NCBI GenBank assembly: GCA_934098705.1
Contig: CAKOPC010000006.1
Span: forward strand, 1 to 23,532
Length of the DNA: 23,532 bases
Source of the DNA: an uncultured Bacilli bacterium
GTDB lineage: Bacteria > Bacillota_I > Bacilli_A > RF39 > UBA660
Direction: 5' to 3'
The notes below the pieces were generated by a model. That model was not told the DNA's origin and did no database searches. It saw only the letters and a list, made by a program, of their open reading frames with translations. Within the stretch, counting starts at the first letter, position 1, and every line of letters begins with the position of its first letter. A program made the position numbers and the translations under genes. This document shows, one piece after another, positions 14,368 through 22,863 of the stretch.

Positions 14368-16153
14368 ATACTTCTTCAAATTGAGAATTATAAAGTTCTT
14401 CATAAAATCCTTTTTTCTTTAATAGTTCTTCATGTGTACCTTGTTCTATTATATTACCGTTTTTTAGAACTAATATTAAATCAGCATTTTTTATCGTAGA
14501 TAATCTATGTGCTATTATAAAGGATGTTTTTCCTTTTGTTAACTTATCCATTGCTTTTTGTACTAATTCTTCTGTTCTTGTATCAACGTTACTTGTTGCT
14601 TCATCAAGTATTAAAAATGGTGAATCTTTAAGCATACCTCTTGCTATTGTAAGTAGCTGTTTTTCTCCTTGCGATAAGGTATCACTATCTTTTAACATTG
14701 TATTATAACCATTTGATAATGTTTTTATATAATGATCTAGCCCTACAATATTACATACTCTTTCTACTTCTTCATTTGATACATTTTTATTATTATATAC
14801 AATGTTTTCATATATTGTTCCATTAAAAGACCATGTATCTTGTAAAACCATAACAAATAAGTCATGAACGTTTTCTCTTGTTAAATCATTTATATCAATA
14901 CCATCTATTGTTATTTTACCTTTATTTATTTTATAGAACTTCATAAGTAAGTTTACAATAGTTGTTTTACCTGCTCCTGTTGGTCCTACAATAGCAACTT
15001 TTTGTCCTTTTTTAATGCTGGCATTAAAATCTTTTATTATAGGTTTTTCATCATAAGCAAATGAAACATGTTCAAAGTTTATATTGCCTTTTACTTTACT
15101 TGGTAATAGTAATTTTTTACCTTGTTCTTCTTCCATTTCTTCTTCATCTAAGAATTTAAATACTCTTAATCCTGCAGCAGTTGCACTTTGAAGCTCTGAT
15201 GCTACTTGTGCCATATTAACTAAAGGTGATGTAAATAATCTTGTATAAATCATAAAGGCAACAATTACCCCTATATCTATTGTTTTATTAATAACTAAAC
15301 TTGCTCCTACAACGCATATACAAACATAGGAAAAGTTACCAATAAAATTCATAACTTGAGGCATAAGTCCTGACAAGAACGAACTTTTTCTTGCATTATC
15401 TGTTAGTTTTTCATTTATATCATCAAACTTTTTATTTACTTCTTCTTTAGCATTATAGACATTTATAATGTTATGACTTGAATATGTTTCTTCAATACAA
15501 CCATTTAATTCTCCAAGATGTTTTTGTTGTTTTAAAAAGTATTTTTGGGACTTAAATATAATTATTGCCATTATAACAAATCCTATAAGAGTTGATACAA
15601 TAGCAGTTATAGCCATAATATAATTGGTTACAAACATCATAATTATAGAACCTATAAATAAAACAATAGATGAAAAGAATACTGATACACAATCACTTAA
15701 ACTGTTACTTAGAGTACTTACATCATTTACAACTATTGATAAAATATCTCCATACTCTGTATTATCAAAATATTTAAGTGGTAAATTATTTATCTTTCTT
15801 GATATATCATTACGTAATCTATTTGATATTTTATTAGTTACTATAGTTGATATAACACTTTGAAGATAGTTAAATACCAAACTTAAAGTATATATAATAA
15901 CTAAAGTTATAAATATATTTTTTACTTTTTCCATATTTATACCTGTTAGTATACCCTTAACTATAATATTAGTTAAATCTTGAACCTTATTTGGTCCTAT
16001 TATAGAACAAATACTTGCTAGAATTGATAAAATAATAGCAATAACAAGAGGTATTATAAATGGCTTAGAACATTTTAAAAGGTTCTTTATAGTTTGTTTT
16101 AAATCATTAATATTAAACTTTTCCATTTGTTTATTATTTTTATTATGATGCAT
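14366..16153 (-). CDS. Heterodimeric ABC exporter, canonical-site subunit (TM288/BmrD-like)
   Basis: Fusion of a six-helix exporter membrane domain (about residues 35-340) and an ATPase domain; 595 residues, cytoplasmic membrane. Walker A is GPTGAGKTT (about 390), the signature is LSQGE (about 494) and Walker B is FLILDEATSNVD with the catalytic Glu present (about 512), then the H-loop IIAHRLST. The LSQG signature plus DEATSNVD matches the TM288-type partner of heterodimeric exporters. The ATG overlaps the previous gene's stop by one base (TAATG) with an AGGAGG site, so the two subunits are translationally coupled. The family exports drugs or lipids; the actual substrate is unknown. No regulator gene is adjacent. 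Confidence 0.92.
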   Translation of the reverse strand: MHHNKNNKQMEKFNINDLKQTIKNLLKCSKPFIIPLVIAIILSILASICSIIGPNKVQDLTNIIVKGILTGINMEKVKNIFITLVIIYTLSLVFNYLQSVISTIVTNKISNRLRNDISRKINNLPLKYFDNTEYGDILSIVVNDVSTLSNSLSDCVSVFFSSIVLFIGSIIMMFVTNYIMAITAIVSTLIGFVIMAIIIFKSQKYFLKQQKHLGELNGCIEETYSSHNIINVYNAKEEVNKKFDDINEKLTDNARKSSFLSGLMPQVMNFIGNFSYVCICVVGASLVINKTIDIGVIVAFMIYTRLFTSPLVNMAQVASELQSATAAGLRVFKFLDEEEMEEEQGKKLLLPSKVKGNINFEHVSFAYDEKPIIKDFNASIKKGQKVAIVGPTGAGKTTIVNLLMKFYKINKGKITIDGIDINDLTRENVHDLFVMVLQDTWSFNGTIYENIVYNNKNVSNEEVERVCNIVGLDHYIKTLSNGYNTMLKDSDTLSQGEKQLLTIARGMLKDSPFLILDEATSNVDTRTEELVQKAMDKLTKGKTSFIIAHRLSTIKNADLILVLKNGNIIEQGTHEELLKKKGFYEELYNSQFEEV

Positions 16154-17904
16154 TATAATTCCTCCTTTCCAAGCTGACTTTCTGCTATTTCTTTATATAC
16201 TTTACATGTTTTTAAAAGTTCTTCATGACGCCCCATACCAACACATTTTCCTTTATCTAAAACAATTATTTTATCTGCATCAAATATAGTACCTATCCTT
16301 TGTGCCACTATAAGACATGTTTTATCTTTCATTTTTGTTTTTAATTGTTTTCTTAAATTTAAATCTGTTTTGTAATCAAGAGCTGAGAATGTATCATCAA
16401 ATATAAATATTTCTGGATTTCTTGCAACACCTCTTGCAACTGATAATCTTTGTTTTTGTCCTCCTGATACATTAGTACCGCCACGAGCAATATGGGAATT
16501 AATACCTTTTTCCATATTAGGTACAAATTCATTTGACATAGATATTTCAAGAGCTTTTTCTACGTCTTCATCGCTTACTTTTTTACCATTTTTATATCCT
16601 AAAGTTATATTTGATTTAACAGTTCCAGATAAAATTACAGCTTTTTGAGAAATGTAACCTATTTTATCATATAATTTATTTAGTTTATAATCTTTAACAT
16701 TTACACCATCTACCAAAACTTCTCCTTTTGTTGCATCATAAAATCTTGGTATTAAATTTATAAGAGTTGACTTCCCTGAACCTGTTGAACCAATAAAGGC
16801 AACAACTTCTCCTTTTTTAGCAGTAAAACTAATATCTTCTAACATATATTCTTCAGCATCTGGGTATTTAAATGATACATGATTAAAGACAACTTCTCCT
16901 TCACTTGTTTCTTTTTTATCACCACAACCATCTACTATTGAAATATCACTATCTAATACTTCCATTATTCTTTTTGCAGATATACTAGCTCTTGGATAAA
17001 TTATAAATATCATAGATAACATCATAAATGATATTACAACTTGCATAGCATAACTTGAAAATACTATCATGTTAGAAAATAATTCTGCTTTTTCATAAAG
17101 ATTTGCATCATTTATTAGATATGCTCCTATAAAATATATTGTTATAGTTAAAACTGATGATATAAATGTCATACCTGGTGAAATAATTGACATTAATTTA
17201 CCTGTAAATATTGAGGTATTCATTAAATCATCATTAGCATTATTAAATTTTTCATTTTGATAATCTTCGGCATTAAAAGCTCTTATAACTCTTATACCTA
17301 TTAGATTTTCTCTTGTTACTCTATTTAAATTATCAGTAAGAGTTTGGATAATTTTAAATTTTGGAAGAGCAAATATAACAAGCACTATTATCATTATAAG
17401 TAATACTAAAACAGCCCCTCCTGTTACCATACTCCAGGTTAAGTTTTTATTTACTATTTTTATAATAGCCCATACTGCCATAATTGGAGCCTTTATCATA
17501 AGTTGTAATCCCATTGATAAAAACATTTGAATTTGGGTTACATCATTTGTTGTTCTAGTAATTAGACTACTTGTTGTAAAGCCTTTTATTTTAGCTTCTT
17601 CAAGATCATTTACCTTTCTAAATATATCACTTCTTAAATTTTTAGAAAATGATGATGAAAGTAAAGATGTTAAATAACCTGTTATAAAAGCACCTAGTAA
17701 ACTTAAGAAAGCACAAGATAGCATCTTACCACCAGGTATTAAAATATCTTTTATTTTAGTACTACTACTTTGTAAAAGACTAGTTATCTCTTGCATATAG
17801 TCAGGTAATTTTAAATCAAGATATACTTGAAATGCTATAAATACAATACTTACTAATATAATTAGCGACTGCTTTTTATTTAACTTTTTAAATAAATTAA
17901 ACAT
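16153..17904 (-). CDS. Heterodimeric ABC exporter, degenerate-site subunit (TM287/BmrC-like)
   Basis: Partner exporter half-transporter of 583 residues: an N-terminal membrane domain with six helices (first at about 14-32) and a C-terminal ATPase. Walker A GSTGSGKST (about 373) and signature VSGGQKQR (about 479) are canonical, but Walker B reads IFIFDDTFSALD (about 500): the catalytic Glu is Asp, and the H-loop region is IVAQRIGT with Gln for His. This is the usual pattern of the subunit that forms the non-hydrolysing site in TM287/288, BmrCD and LmrCD. It is first in the operon, with AGGAGG just before the ATG, and probably acts only together with the following gene. Confidence 0.92.
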   Translation of the reverse strand: MFNLFKKLNKKQSLIILVSIVFIAFQVYLDLKLPDYMQEITSLLQSSSTKIKDILIPGGKMLSCAFLSLLGAFITGYLTSLLSSSFSKNLRSDIFRKVNDLEEAKIKGFTTSSLITRTTNDVTQIQMFLSMGLQLMIKAPIMAVWAIIKIVNKNLTWSMVTGGAVLVLLIMIIVLVIFALPKFKIIQTLTDNLNRVTRENLIGIRVIRAFNAEDYQNEKFNNANDDLMNTSIFTGKLMSIISPGMTFISSVLTITIYFIGAYLINDANLYEKAELFSNMIVFSSYAMQVVISFMMLSMIFIIYPRASISAKRIMEVLDSDISIVDGCGDKKETSEGEVVFNHVSFKYPDAEEYMLEDISFTAKKGEVVAFIGSTGSGKSTLINLIPRFYDATKGEVLVDGVNVKDYKLNKLYDKIGYISQKAVILSGTVKSNITLGYKNGKKVSDEDVEKALEISMSNEFVPNMEKGINSHIARGGTNVSGGQKQRLSVARGVARNPEIFIFDDTFSALDYKTDLNLRKQLKTKMKDKTCLIVAQRIGTIFDADKIIVLDKGKCVGMGRHEELLKTCKVYKEIAESQLGKEEL

Positions 17905-17929
17905 ATATAATCCTCCTCACAATTAATAC

Positions 17930-17938
17930 ATTATAACA
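17930..17938 (-). promoter_or_regulatory. Extended -10 promoter of the ABC exporter operon
   Basis: On the minus strand TG-T-TATAAT, a perfect extended -10, lies about 25 bases before the start codon. The hexamer 17 bases upstream (GTGTCA) is a poor -35. The rest of 17905-18014 is AT-rich with nothing else recognised. Confidence 0.6.
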
Positions 17939-18014
17939 TAGTTTTAAAAAAATGACACTTTTTTTGCATTTTATCTAAATTTATTATTTATCAAATAATT
18001 ATTAAATGAATATT

Positions 18015-18043
18015 AAAAAAGATATAGTGTCCTTTACTATATC
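18015..18043 (-). terminator. Terminator of the TasA-like gene
   Basis: On the minus strand GATATAGT, a 7-base loop and ACTATATC, followed directly by six T: a textbook intrinsic terminator, 18 bases after the stop. Confidence 0.88.
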
Positions 18044-18061
18044 ATATTTTAATTATTTTCA

Positions 18062-19738
18062 TTATTTTATAATATAAGGGTCGGTTTCGGTGCCAGAACC
18101 TGTAAAATCAATATTTGAAGCAAGTGATATGACAGGTCTTATTAAAGCCTCTCCCATTGTTGCACTTGATGATAAATTTCCATTATTAATATACCAAACT
18201 AAAGCATAATTTCCATATCCAGAACCACTATATGCTAAAGGAGCCATTAACCAATATGAACCACTAATATTTATGTACGGACTACTACTTTTACTAGGGT
18301 ACATACCAGCATGTACCGCTTCATCATAACTTAAAAGTCCTATTTTTGCTGATATTACTCCTTTGCCATTGGCATCTGTATTACATTTAAAGTTTGTTGT
18401 ATATTTATCAAATGTTGTTAGTTTTTCTTTTCCTACTGAAAAAAATCCAGGATTCGTACTAGTTACTTTATAACTTTCACAAAATGTCGTTGTTACTATA
18501 TTTTTTTCATATTGTTTTAGATTATTATTATACCACTCATTTAAAGTATCAATTAGTGAACTACTTTCACTAAAATACATATATTTGTAATTTCCAGTTG
18601 TTGAATTAAACGAATAATTTGTATTATTATTTATACCATCTTGTAGTATGATTCTAATTGTACCATCTTCATTTATTCTTACTACTCGCCATAAAAAGTT
18701 AGCAAAAACTACATAATTATCTTCTACCATTCCTCTATAATAATATGTTGGCGTATTATCATTTGTCTGGGTTGACATATATACTCCTGATGCATCTTTA
18801 GCATCATCATATGTTGATGTAAGTATTGGAGATGATAAAATTACATTACTGTTATTTTCACCTAATATAAATTGTTTTATAGTTGGTCTTTTTACTTCTA
18901 TACTTTCTGTTGTGCCATAACCCTTTATTTTAAATGTAAATGTTTCACTATCTGTACTAGTTGTATGTTCTATATTCGTTCTTTTCTTTATTATATTATT
19001 TGTAAGCATATACTGAAGCATCTCATTACTATCTTCAACTGTATCTAAATACTCAAGTGTTTGTCCTTCTATAGAACCAGTACCATTACAAAATGATGTT
19101 GCAACATCAGTACTAACTGATGCAGCATTTGCAAAAAATGTAGCACATGCTGAAACACTTACTACTTCATACTTTTCACTTCTTGCAATTATTGGAAGCT
19201 TATAATTTTCATCTATCCATGCCTTTAAGGTATAGGTATGTACTTCACTTCCACTTATTACATCTGTTAATAAGACATGACTTGTCATTACATTTTCTAT
19301 ATAAAGTGGCTTGAAACTTGATATTAGTTCCCCTTTATTTTCTGTGAAACCTGCCACTACACTATTTCCTTTTTTTAAATATATTTTTATATAGTCTTGT
19401 GTTAATGTAGCACCTTCTTGTATATCTGTTATACCTAAAGCATAATTTACTTTAGTGCTTCCTGTTATATCACTTGTTACAGTAAATGTCATTTGTGAAT
19501 TTGTATCAGTATTATTAAGTCCCGCGTTATCTGTTTCAGGATACCTATTTTGAATACTAATATTATTCACATCATTAAATGTAATTACTATATGTCCTGT
19601 TTGTATTACATTTTCTTTTGTTCCACTGCCAGTAAATGTATACATAGCATATGAAAGTCCAACCGTTATTATTAAAAGAAGTATTACAAATATTACTGGT
19701 ATTATATACCTTTTAGTTTGTGATACCCCCCCCCCCAA
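18062..19738 (-). CDS. Secreted TasA-like surface protein behind a poly-G switch (normal start out of frame)
   Basis: Exported protein of about 558 residues with one N-terminal hydrophobic segment (RYIIPVIFVILLLIITVGLS), then YAMYTFTGSG and a beta-rich domain like the TasA/camelysin group (about 35-190). The middle carries a CATFFANAAS..FCNG cysteine pair. The C-terminal domain (about 340-558; NFLWRVVRINEDGTIRI, GLLSYDEAVHAG, YWLMAPLAY, RPVISLASN) resembles the FGE/C-lectin-like DUF6273 type; this assignment is by eye. The only in-frame start here is a TTG touching the G tract, with no ribosome-binding site. The well-placed ATG at 19757 (after AGAAGGA) gives MKQMFRL, crosses the tract and stops at 19713-19715. 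One G fewer restores a complete frame, so as sequenced the gene is probably OFF. Confidence 0.85.
   Translation of the reverse strand: MGGGVSQTKRYIIPVIFVILLLIITVGLSYAMYTFTGSGTKENVIQTGHIVITFNDVNNISIQNRYPETDNAGLNNTDTNSQMTFTVTSDITGSTKVNYALGITDIQEGATLTQDYIKIYLKKGNSVVAGFTENKGELISSFKPLYIENVMTSHVLLTDVISGSEVHTYTLKAWIDENYKLPIIARSEKYEVVSVSACATFFANAASVSTDVATSFCNGTGSIEGQTLEYLDTVEDSNEMLQYMLTNNIIKKRTNIEHTTSTDSETFTFKIKGYGTTESIEVKRPTIKQFILGENNSNVILSSPILTSTYDDAKDASGVYMSTQTNDNTPTYYYRGMVEDNYVVFANFLWRVVRINEDGTIRIILQDGINNNTNYSFNSTTGNYKYMYFSESSSLIDTLNEWYNNNLKQYEKNIVTTTFCESYKVTSTNPGFFSVGKEKLTTFDKYTTNFKCNTDANGKGVISAKIGLLSYDEAVHAGMYPSKSSSPYINISGSYWLMAPLAYSGSGYGNYALVWYINNGNLSSSATMGEALIRPVISLASNIDFTGSGTETDPYIIK
19726..19736 (-). 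repeat. Poly-G tract (11 G on the coding strand) near the start codon
   Basis: Eleven consecutive C on the given strand, read as G on the coding strand, starting eight codons into the frame from ATG 19757. No comparable G/C run occurs elsewhere in this AT-rich window. The frame is ON when the length is 10 or 13 and OFF at 11 or 12. Length errors at such runs are also a known sequencing problem, so the count itself needs care; the presence of the tract does not. Confidence 0.95.
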
Positions 19739-19790
19739 GTCTAAACATTTGTTTCATAAAGCATCCTTCTTTCCTTATTTTTACATTTTT

Positions 19791-19819
19791 ATTGTAGCAA
19801 AAAAACTACCTTATTACAA
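19791..19819 (-). promoter_or_regulatory. Promoter of the TasA-like gene
   Basis: On the minus strand -35 TTGTAA (19814-19819), 17-base spacer, extended -10 TG-C-TACAAT (-10 at 19791-19796). It gives a leader of about 27 bases before ATG 19757, so the G tract is inside the coding region rather than between promoter boxes. The -35 lies in the loop of the upstream gene's terminator. Confidence 0.7.
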
Positions 19820-19828
19820 GTAGTTTTT
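19799..19828 (-). terminator. Terminator of the beta-helix surface gene
   Basis: AAAAACTAC (19801-19809) and GTAGTTTTT (19820-19828) with a 10-base loop; seven T follow the stem on the minus strand. The right arm includes part of the stop codon of the 407-residue gene. Confidence 0.85.
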
Positions 19829-21050
19829 ATATAATAATTCTACCTTTTATTAAATATCCTACAATAACTAAAACAAGCAAAAATGTTATTCCTATAATTA
19901 TTATCTTTTTAGATTTTACTTTTTCCTTTTCTTCTACTTCTTTAAAGGTTTCAACTACAAAATCATTTGTATCTTTTACTTTATAGCCACTTACAACGTA
20001 TCTACTTGGGTCTGTTTTATATACTCCTCCTGTTATAAATTTTAGGTTTTTATCATTAAAATTTGATGAAAAGTCAAAAACATTATTGTTATTATAAGTT
20101 ATAAAATTACCATTTGTTATTTTTATATTTTTTATATTAGTATTTGATGAATTATACACATATTCATATATATTATTACTATTTTTACTTTCAAAAGTTC
20201 CATTATTTATATATAGTTCAATGTTTCCTTTATAATTTTTATTTGATTCTATTTGAATAGTTGAACCACTTTCATTTATACCACTATTATTACCTGTTAC
20301 AGGTTTTACTTTTTTACCATTTACTATAAAGGTTCCATCATCTATTGTTAGAATACCAGATTTTATAGCAATAGCTGAATCAAGTCCAGTTATCTTTATA
20401 TTTTCTCCTTTTATATTTACTTTTGAGTATCCTGCCATATATAAACCTACCCCTAATGAATCTATACTAGCGTCATCTAATATATTTATTACAGGATAGT
20501 TATAAGTATCTTTTATTTTACCATTTATATATATACCAAAACCTTTTGATGATGTTATGTCTAAAACTGATTGTATATTACCACTAAAATTAACAGTAAT
20601 ACCATAGCCATAACCATTATTTTGATCTATAAATATGCCACTCCAGCCATAAAGATTTATATCTTTTGATACAGATACATTTGTATAATTTGTATCATCT
20701 TTATTTTGTGAGCCTTTTAATAATAAGGGAGAATACTCTGGATTTATTTCTTTTAATGTTCCTTTACCTATTAAATTTAAAGTACCACCTTCTACCCTAA
20801 AAACTATATTATTTGCACTTATAGTATGATTATTTAAGTTCAAAGTTATTATTTTGTCTATAAGTATTCTGTTATCTAAGGTCATATCACTTAAAATTGT
20901 TATAGTATCATTATCATTTGCATCATTTATAGCATCTTCAAGTAGATCATAATATTTACCATTTAACATAGCTACAACACTTTCACTTGCTAAAGTATTA
21001 AAAGGAATAAAACAAAAAAATAAAAGCAAAAAATATATAAGTTTTTTCAA
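19827..21050 (-). CDS. Secreted beta-helix protein with C-terminal membrane anchor
   Basis: 407-residue surface protein. Signal peptide at about 1-22 (KKLIYFLLLFFCFIPFNTLA, then SES). Residues about 45-330 have repeated short beta-strand units typical of a right-handed parallel beta-helix: TITILSDMTLDNRI, ITLNLNNHTISANN, GTLNLIGKGTL, LTIDDGTFIVNG, IELYINNGTFES, IKITNGNFITYN. The ITGGVYKTDPSRYVVSGYKV stretch near 340-362 is a closing motif common in such proteins. A charged linker precedes one membrane segment (about 383-402) and a short positive tail, so it is anchored by the membrane, not by sortase. No catalytic residues can be assigned; an adhesin or polysaccharide-binding role is a guess. 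Start is TTG at 21048-21050 after GGGTGATT. Confidence 0.82.
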   Translation of the reverse strand: MKKLIYFLLLFFCFIPFNTLASESVVAMLNGKYYDLLEDAINDANDNDTITILSDMTLDNRILIDKIITLNLNNHTISANNIVFRVEGGTLNLIGKGTLKEINPEYSPLLLKGSQNKDDTNYTNVSVSKDINLYGWSGIFIDQNNGYGYGITVNFSGNIQSVLDITSSKGFGIYINGKIKDTYNYPVINILDDASIDSLGVGLYMAGYSKVNIKGENIKITGLDSAIAIKSGILTIDDGTFIVNGKKVKPVTGNNSGINESGSTIQIESNKNYKGNIELYINNGTFESKNSNNIYEYVYNSSNTNIKNIKITNGNFITYNNNNVFDFSSNFNDKNLKFITGGVYKTDPSRYVVSGYKVKDTNDFVVETFKEVEEKEKVKSKKIIIIGITFLLVLVIVGYLIKGRIII

Positions 21051-21090
21051 AATTTAATCACCCAATTTAAAATATGAAAAAAATATTAAT

Positions 21091-21099
21091 TTTATAACA
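21091..21099 (-). promoter_or_regulatory. Possible promoter of the beta-helix gene
   Basis: On the minus strand TG-T-TATAAA, an extended -10 about 40 bases before the TTG start; the -35 position (TTAAAA) is weak. Confidence 0.4.
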
Positions 21100-21102
21100 A
21101 AT

Positions 21103-21129
21103 AAAAAAGTAACTTTTAATTACTTTTTT
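21103..21129 (-). terminator. Terminator of the restriction-modification operon
   Basis: AAAAAAGTAA (21103-21112) and TTACTTTTTT (21120-21129) form a perfect 10-bp stem with a 7-base loop just after the nuclease stop; T run on the minus strand. Confidence 0.85.
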
Positions 21130-21130
21130 G

Positions 21131-21700
21131 CTATATTTCATCTTTAAATTCTTTTTCAAATTCCTCTTTTAATTCTTTTAAAGTTGTTATTTTCTTCATC
21201 TGTTGTGGTTTTAAATCACATTTGTATCCAACTCCAGTTGCCTTTTTTGTTTGTTCATCTTTTCCCCTGTCATGTAATTTAACATGTACGCCATTATGAT
21301 TTATTTCTTTATTTTCAAAGTCAATATTTTTGGTTTTAATACAATACATATAAATATCATTTGGTGCTATCCCTAAAAATAAGACGCCGTTATAATCACC
21401 ATTTTTCTTAAGACCTTCATTTTGAAATTTACCATTTTTATCTAATGATGCTGTTTTTATTTCAAATTTCATTTTACCTATTTTTAAGTCCCAATCTCCT
21501 TGATCTCCATCTTTATATTCTATCCTTCTTGGATATAGTCTTGAAAGAGCAAGCATATAAAATCTTTCTCCAATACTTCCTCTTTTATCTATTTGGATTT
21601 TTCTTTGATTTAAGAATTTAGAGTTTTTCCAAATTTCTGGCATGTCTTCGATAACCATTTCATCAAGTAAATCTATTAACATTTCTTCTAAATTATTCAT
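21131..21700 (-). CDS. Type II restriction endonuclease, PD-(D/E)XK type
   Basis: 189-residue protein with a compact nuclease core: WDLKIGKMKFEIKTAS, where D71, E80 and K82 form the D-Xn-E-X-K catalytic triad, preceded by a helix with E45 (GSIGERFY). The location directly after an adenine methyltransferase, with an 8-base overlap (ATGAATAA), and the GGGAGG site inside the methyltransferase's last codons, identify it as the cutting partner of a type II system. I do not recognise the subfamily and cannot state a recognition site. The small size and lack of other domains suggest a homodimer. Expression after, and coupled to, the methyltransferase would let protection precede cutting. No frameshift or missing triad residue is visible, so it may be active. 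Confidence 0.82.
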   Translation of the reverse strand: MNNLEEMLIDLLDEMVIEDMPEIWKNSKFLNQRKIQIDKRGSIGERFYMLALSRLYPRRIEYKDGDQGDWDLKIGKMKFEIKTASLDKNGKFQNEGLKKNGDYNGVLFLGIAPNDIYMYCIKTKNIDFENKEINHNGVHVKLHDRGKDEQTKKATGVGYKCDLKPQQMKKITTLKELKEEFEKEFKDEI

Positions 21701-22748
21701 CGTAATAACCTCCCTTAATAATTTGTTCCATTATAATATCAGTTCTTAAATTTATTGCTCCATTAGTTGATGTAAAAGCAACATTTTCCCAGTTTATTTC
21801 TTTAAAAAATAGTTTTTTTAAGTTTTCTTTCTCTTTTTTAAAGACAACCCCATAACCTCTTTTATTAGGCAAGGCTTCAAAATTACTATAACACTTCATA
21901 CCTTTAAAACAAGTTGATGGTAAATAGGCATCACATTTATCTAACATATTTTTATTTCTAGTACTTGATGGTGTACCTCCATTTGACAGGCTATAAACTT
22001 TGGCATAGGAATTACAAGTTTTTATTTCTTCTTCTTTTATTTTATCTTTATTTATCTTTACCCAAACTTGAAATATTGTTGCAACATCAACAAGTGTTCC
22101 ATCTGGATATTCATATGAGTTTCTTGGAAGTTTTTTTGTATATGCTAACTTATAGCCTTTTACTCTTTTCATTGGTACGCCTTTACCTGTTGAATTAAAT
22201 AATGGTGGTAAAATAAAAGCAACAACATCCGCAAAGGCAAAAGAATGGTTAATAAATCTTAATGCTAGATTTCCTCTTAAACCAAAGGGAGGATTTCCTA
22301 CCACTATATATTTATTTTTACAATCTGGTATAAAGGTTAAATAATCTTGTTTTATTAATTCATTTTTTAAAGCACCTTTTGGATCTATATCTATTCCTAT
22401 TCTTCTTTCTTTTGGCAATAGTGAATAAAAGTTACAACATCCTGCACTTGGTTCAATAAATATATATTCTTCTTCTTTTATATCTAATGATTTTAATACT
22501 TTTAAGGTTTCATTATAACAATATTTAGCTGTTTCTTTAGTTGTATAAAATTGATCTTTATCTCTATATTCTTCTTTTACTTCATATTTATAATTTAGTA
22601 AGGCGTTTAAATCATTAAAATAGTTTTTTGGGACTTTATCTGTTGTTTTCCATCTTCTTACTGTTCCAATATGTAAGTTTAATTTTTCTGCAACCTCATT
22701 TAAGGTGTTTGTTTTTAATAGTTCGTTAAATAAATCTATTGCTTCCAA
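21693..22748 (-). CDS. DNA adenine methyltransferase with N-terminal HTH
   Basis: Modification enzyme of the type II system, about 351 residues. Residues about 12-36 (TLNEVAEKLNLHIGTVRRWK) form a helix-turn-helix fused in front of the enzyme. The SAM motif I is FIEPSAGCCNF (about 97-107), the DIDP acidic motif follows at about 120, and the catalytic motif IV is NPPF (152-155), which marks amino-methylation, most likely N6-adenine. The C-terminal 150 residues are the likely target-recognition region (NSYEYPDGTLVDVATIFQVW and after). The frame is open from GTG 22763, but GGTGGTGAT (22753-22761) is a strong ribosome-binding site for the TTG at 22746-22748, which I prefer. The HTH may bind its own promoter, where the near-palindrome CTAGTATTAG lies. 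Confidence 0.85.
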   Translation of the reverse strand: MEAIDLFNELLKTNTLNEVAEKLNLHIGTVRRWKTTDKVPKNYFNDLNALLNYKYEVKEEYRDKDQFYTTKETAKYCYNETLKVLKSLDIKEEEYIFIEPSAGCCNFYSLLPKERRIGIDIDPKGALKNELIKQDYLTFIPDCKNKYIVVGNPPFGLRGNLALRFINHSFAFADVVAFILPPLFNSTGKGVPMKRVKGYKLAYTKKLPRNSYEYPDGTLVDVATIFQVWVKINKDKIKEEEIKTCNSYAKVYSLSNGGTPSSTRNKNMLDKCDAYLPSTCFKGMKCYSNFEALPNKRGYGVVFKKEKENLKKLFFKEINWENVAFTSTNGAINLRTDIIMEQIIKGGYYDE

Positions 22749-22773
22749 ATGTATCACCACCACAACTAATACT

Positions 22774-22782
22774 AGTGTATCA
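22774..22782 (-). promoter_or_regulatory. Possible promoter of the restriction-modification operon
   Basis: On the minus strand TG-A-TACACT, an extended -10, overlaps the near-palindrome CTAGTATTAG (about 22766-22775), a plausible operator for the fused HTH. The -35 position (TAGATT) is poor. Confidence 0.35.
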
Positions 22783-22827
22783 TTTTTTTTATATATAATC
22801 TATATTTTTTTTATATTTTTTAAATAC

Positions 22828-22855
22828 AAAAAAGAGGCAAAATTAATGGCCTCTT
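22828..22855 (-). terminator. Terminator of the MucBP surface gene
   Basis: AAGAGGC (22832-22838) and GCCTCTT (22849-22855) with a 10-base loop; on the minus strand the stem is followed by TTTT, nine bases after the stop. Confidence 0.82.
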
Positions 22856-22863
22856 ATTATTTA

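Noticed and set aside
15624..15863. Plus-strand ORF opposite the ABC exporter
   Set aside because: Antisense of the membrane domain; no supporting signal.
16359..16550. Minus-strand ORF inside the ABC exporter gene in another frame
   Set aside because: Alternative-frame reading of the ATPase domain.
18062..19100. Diversity-generating retroelement target in the C-lectin-like domain
   Set aside because: No reverse transcriptase and no adenine-biased template repeat anywhere in the window.
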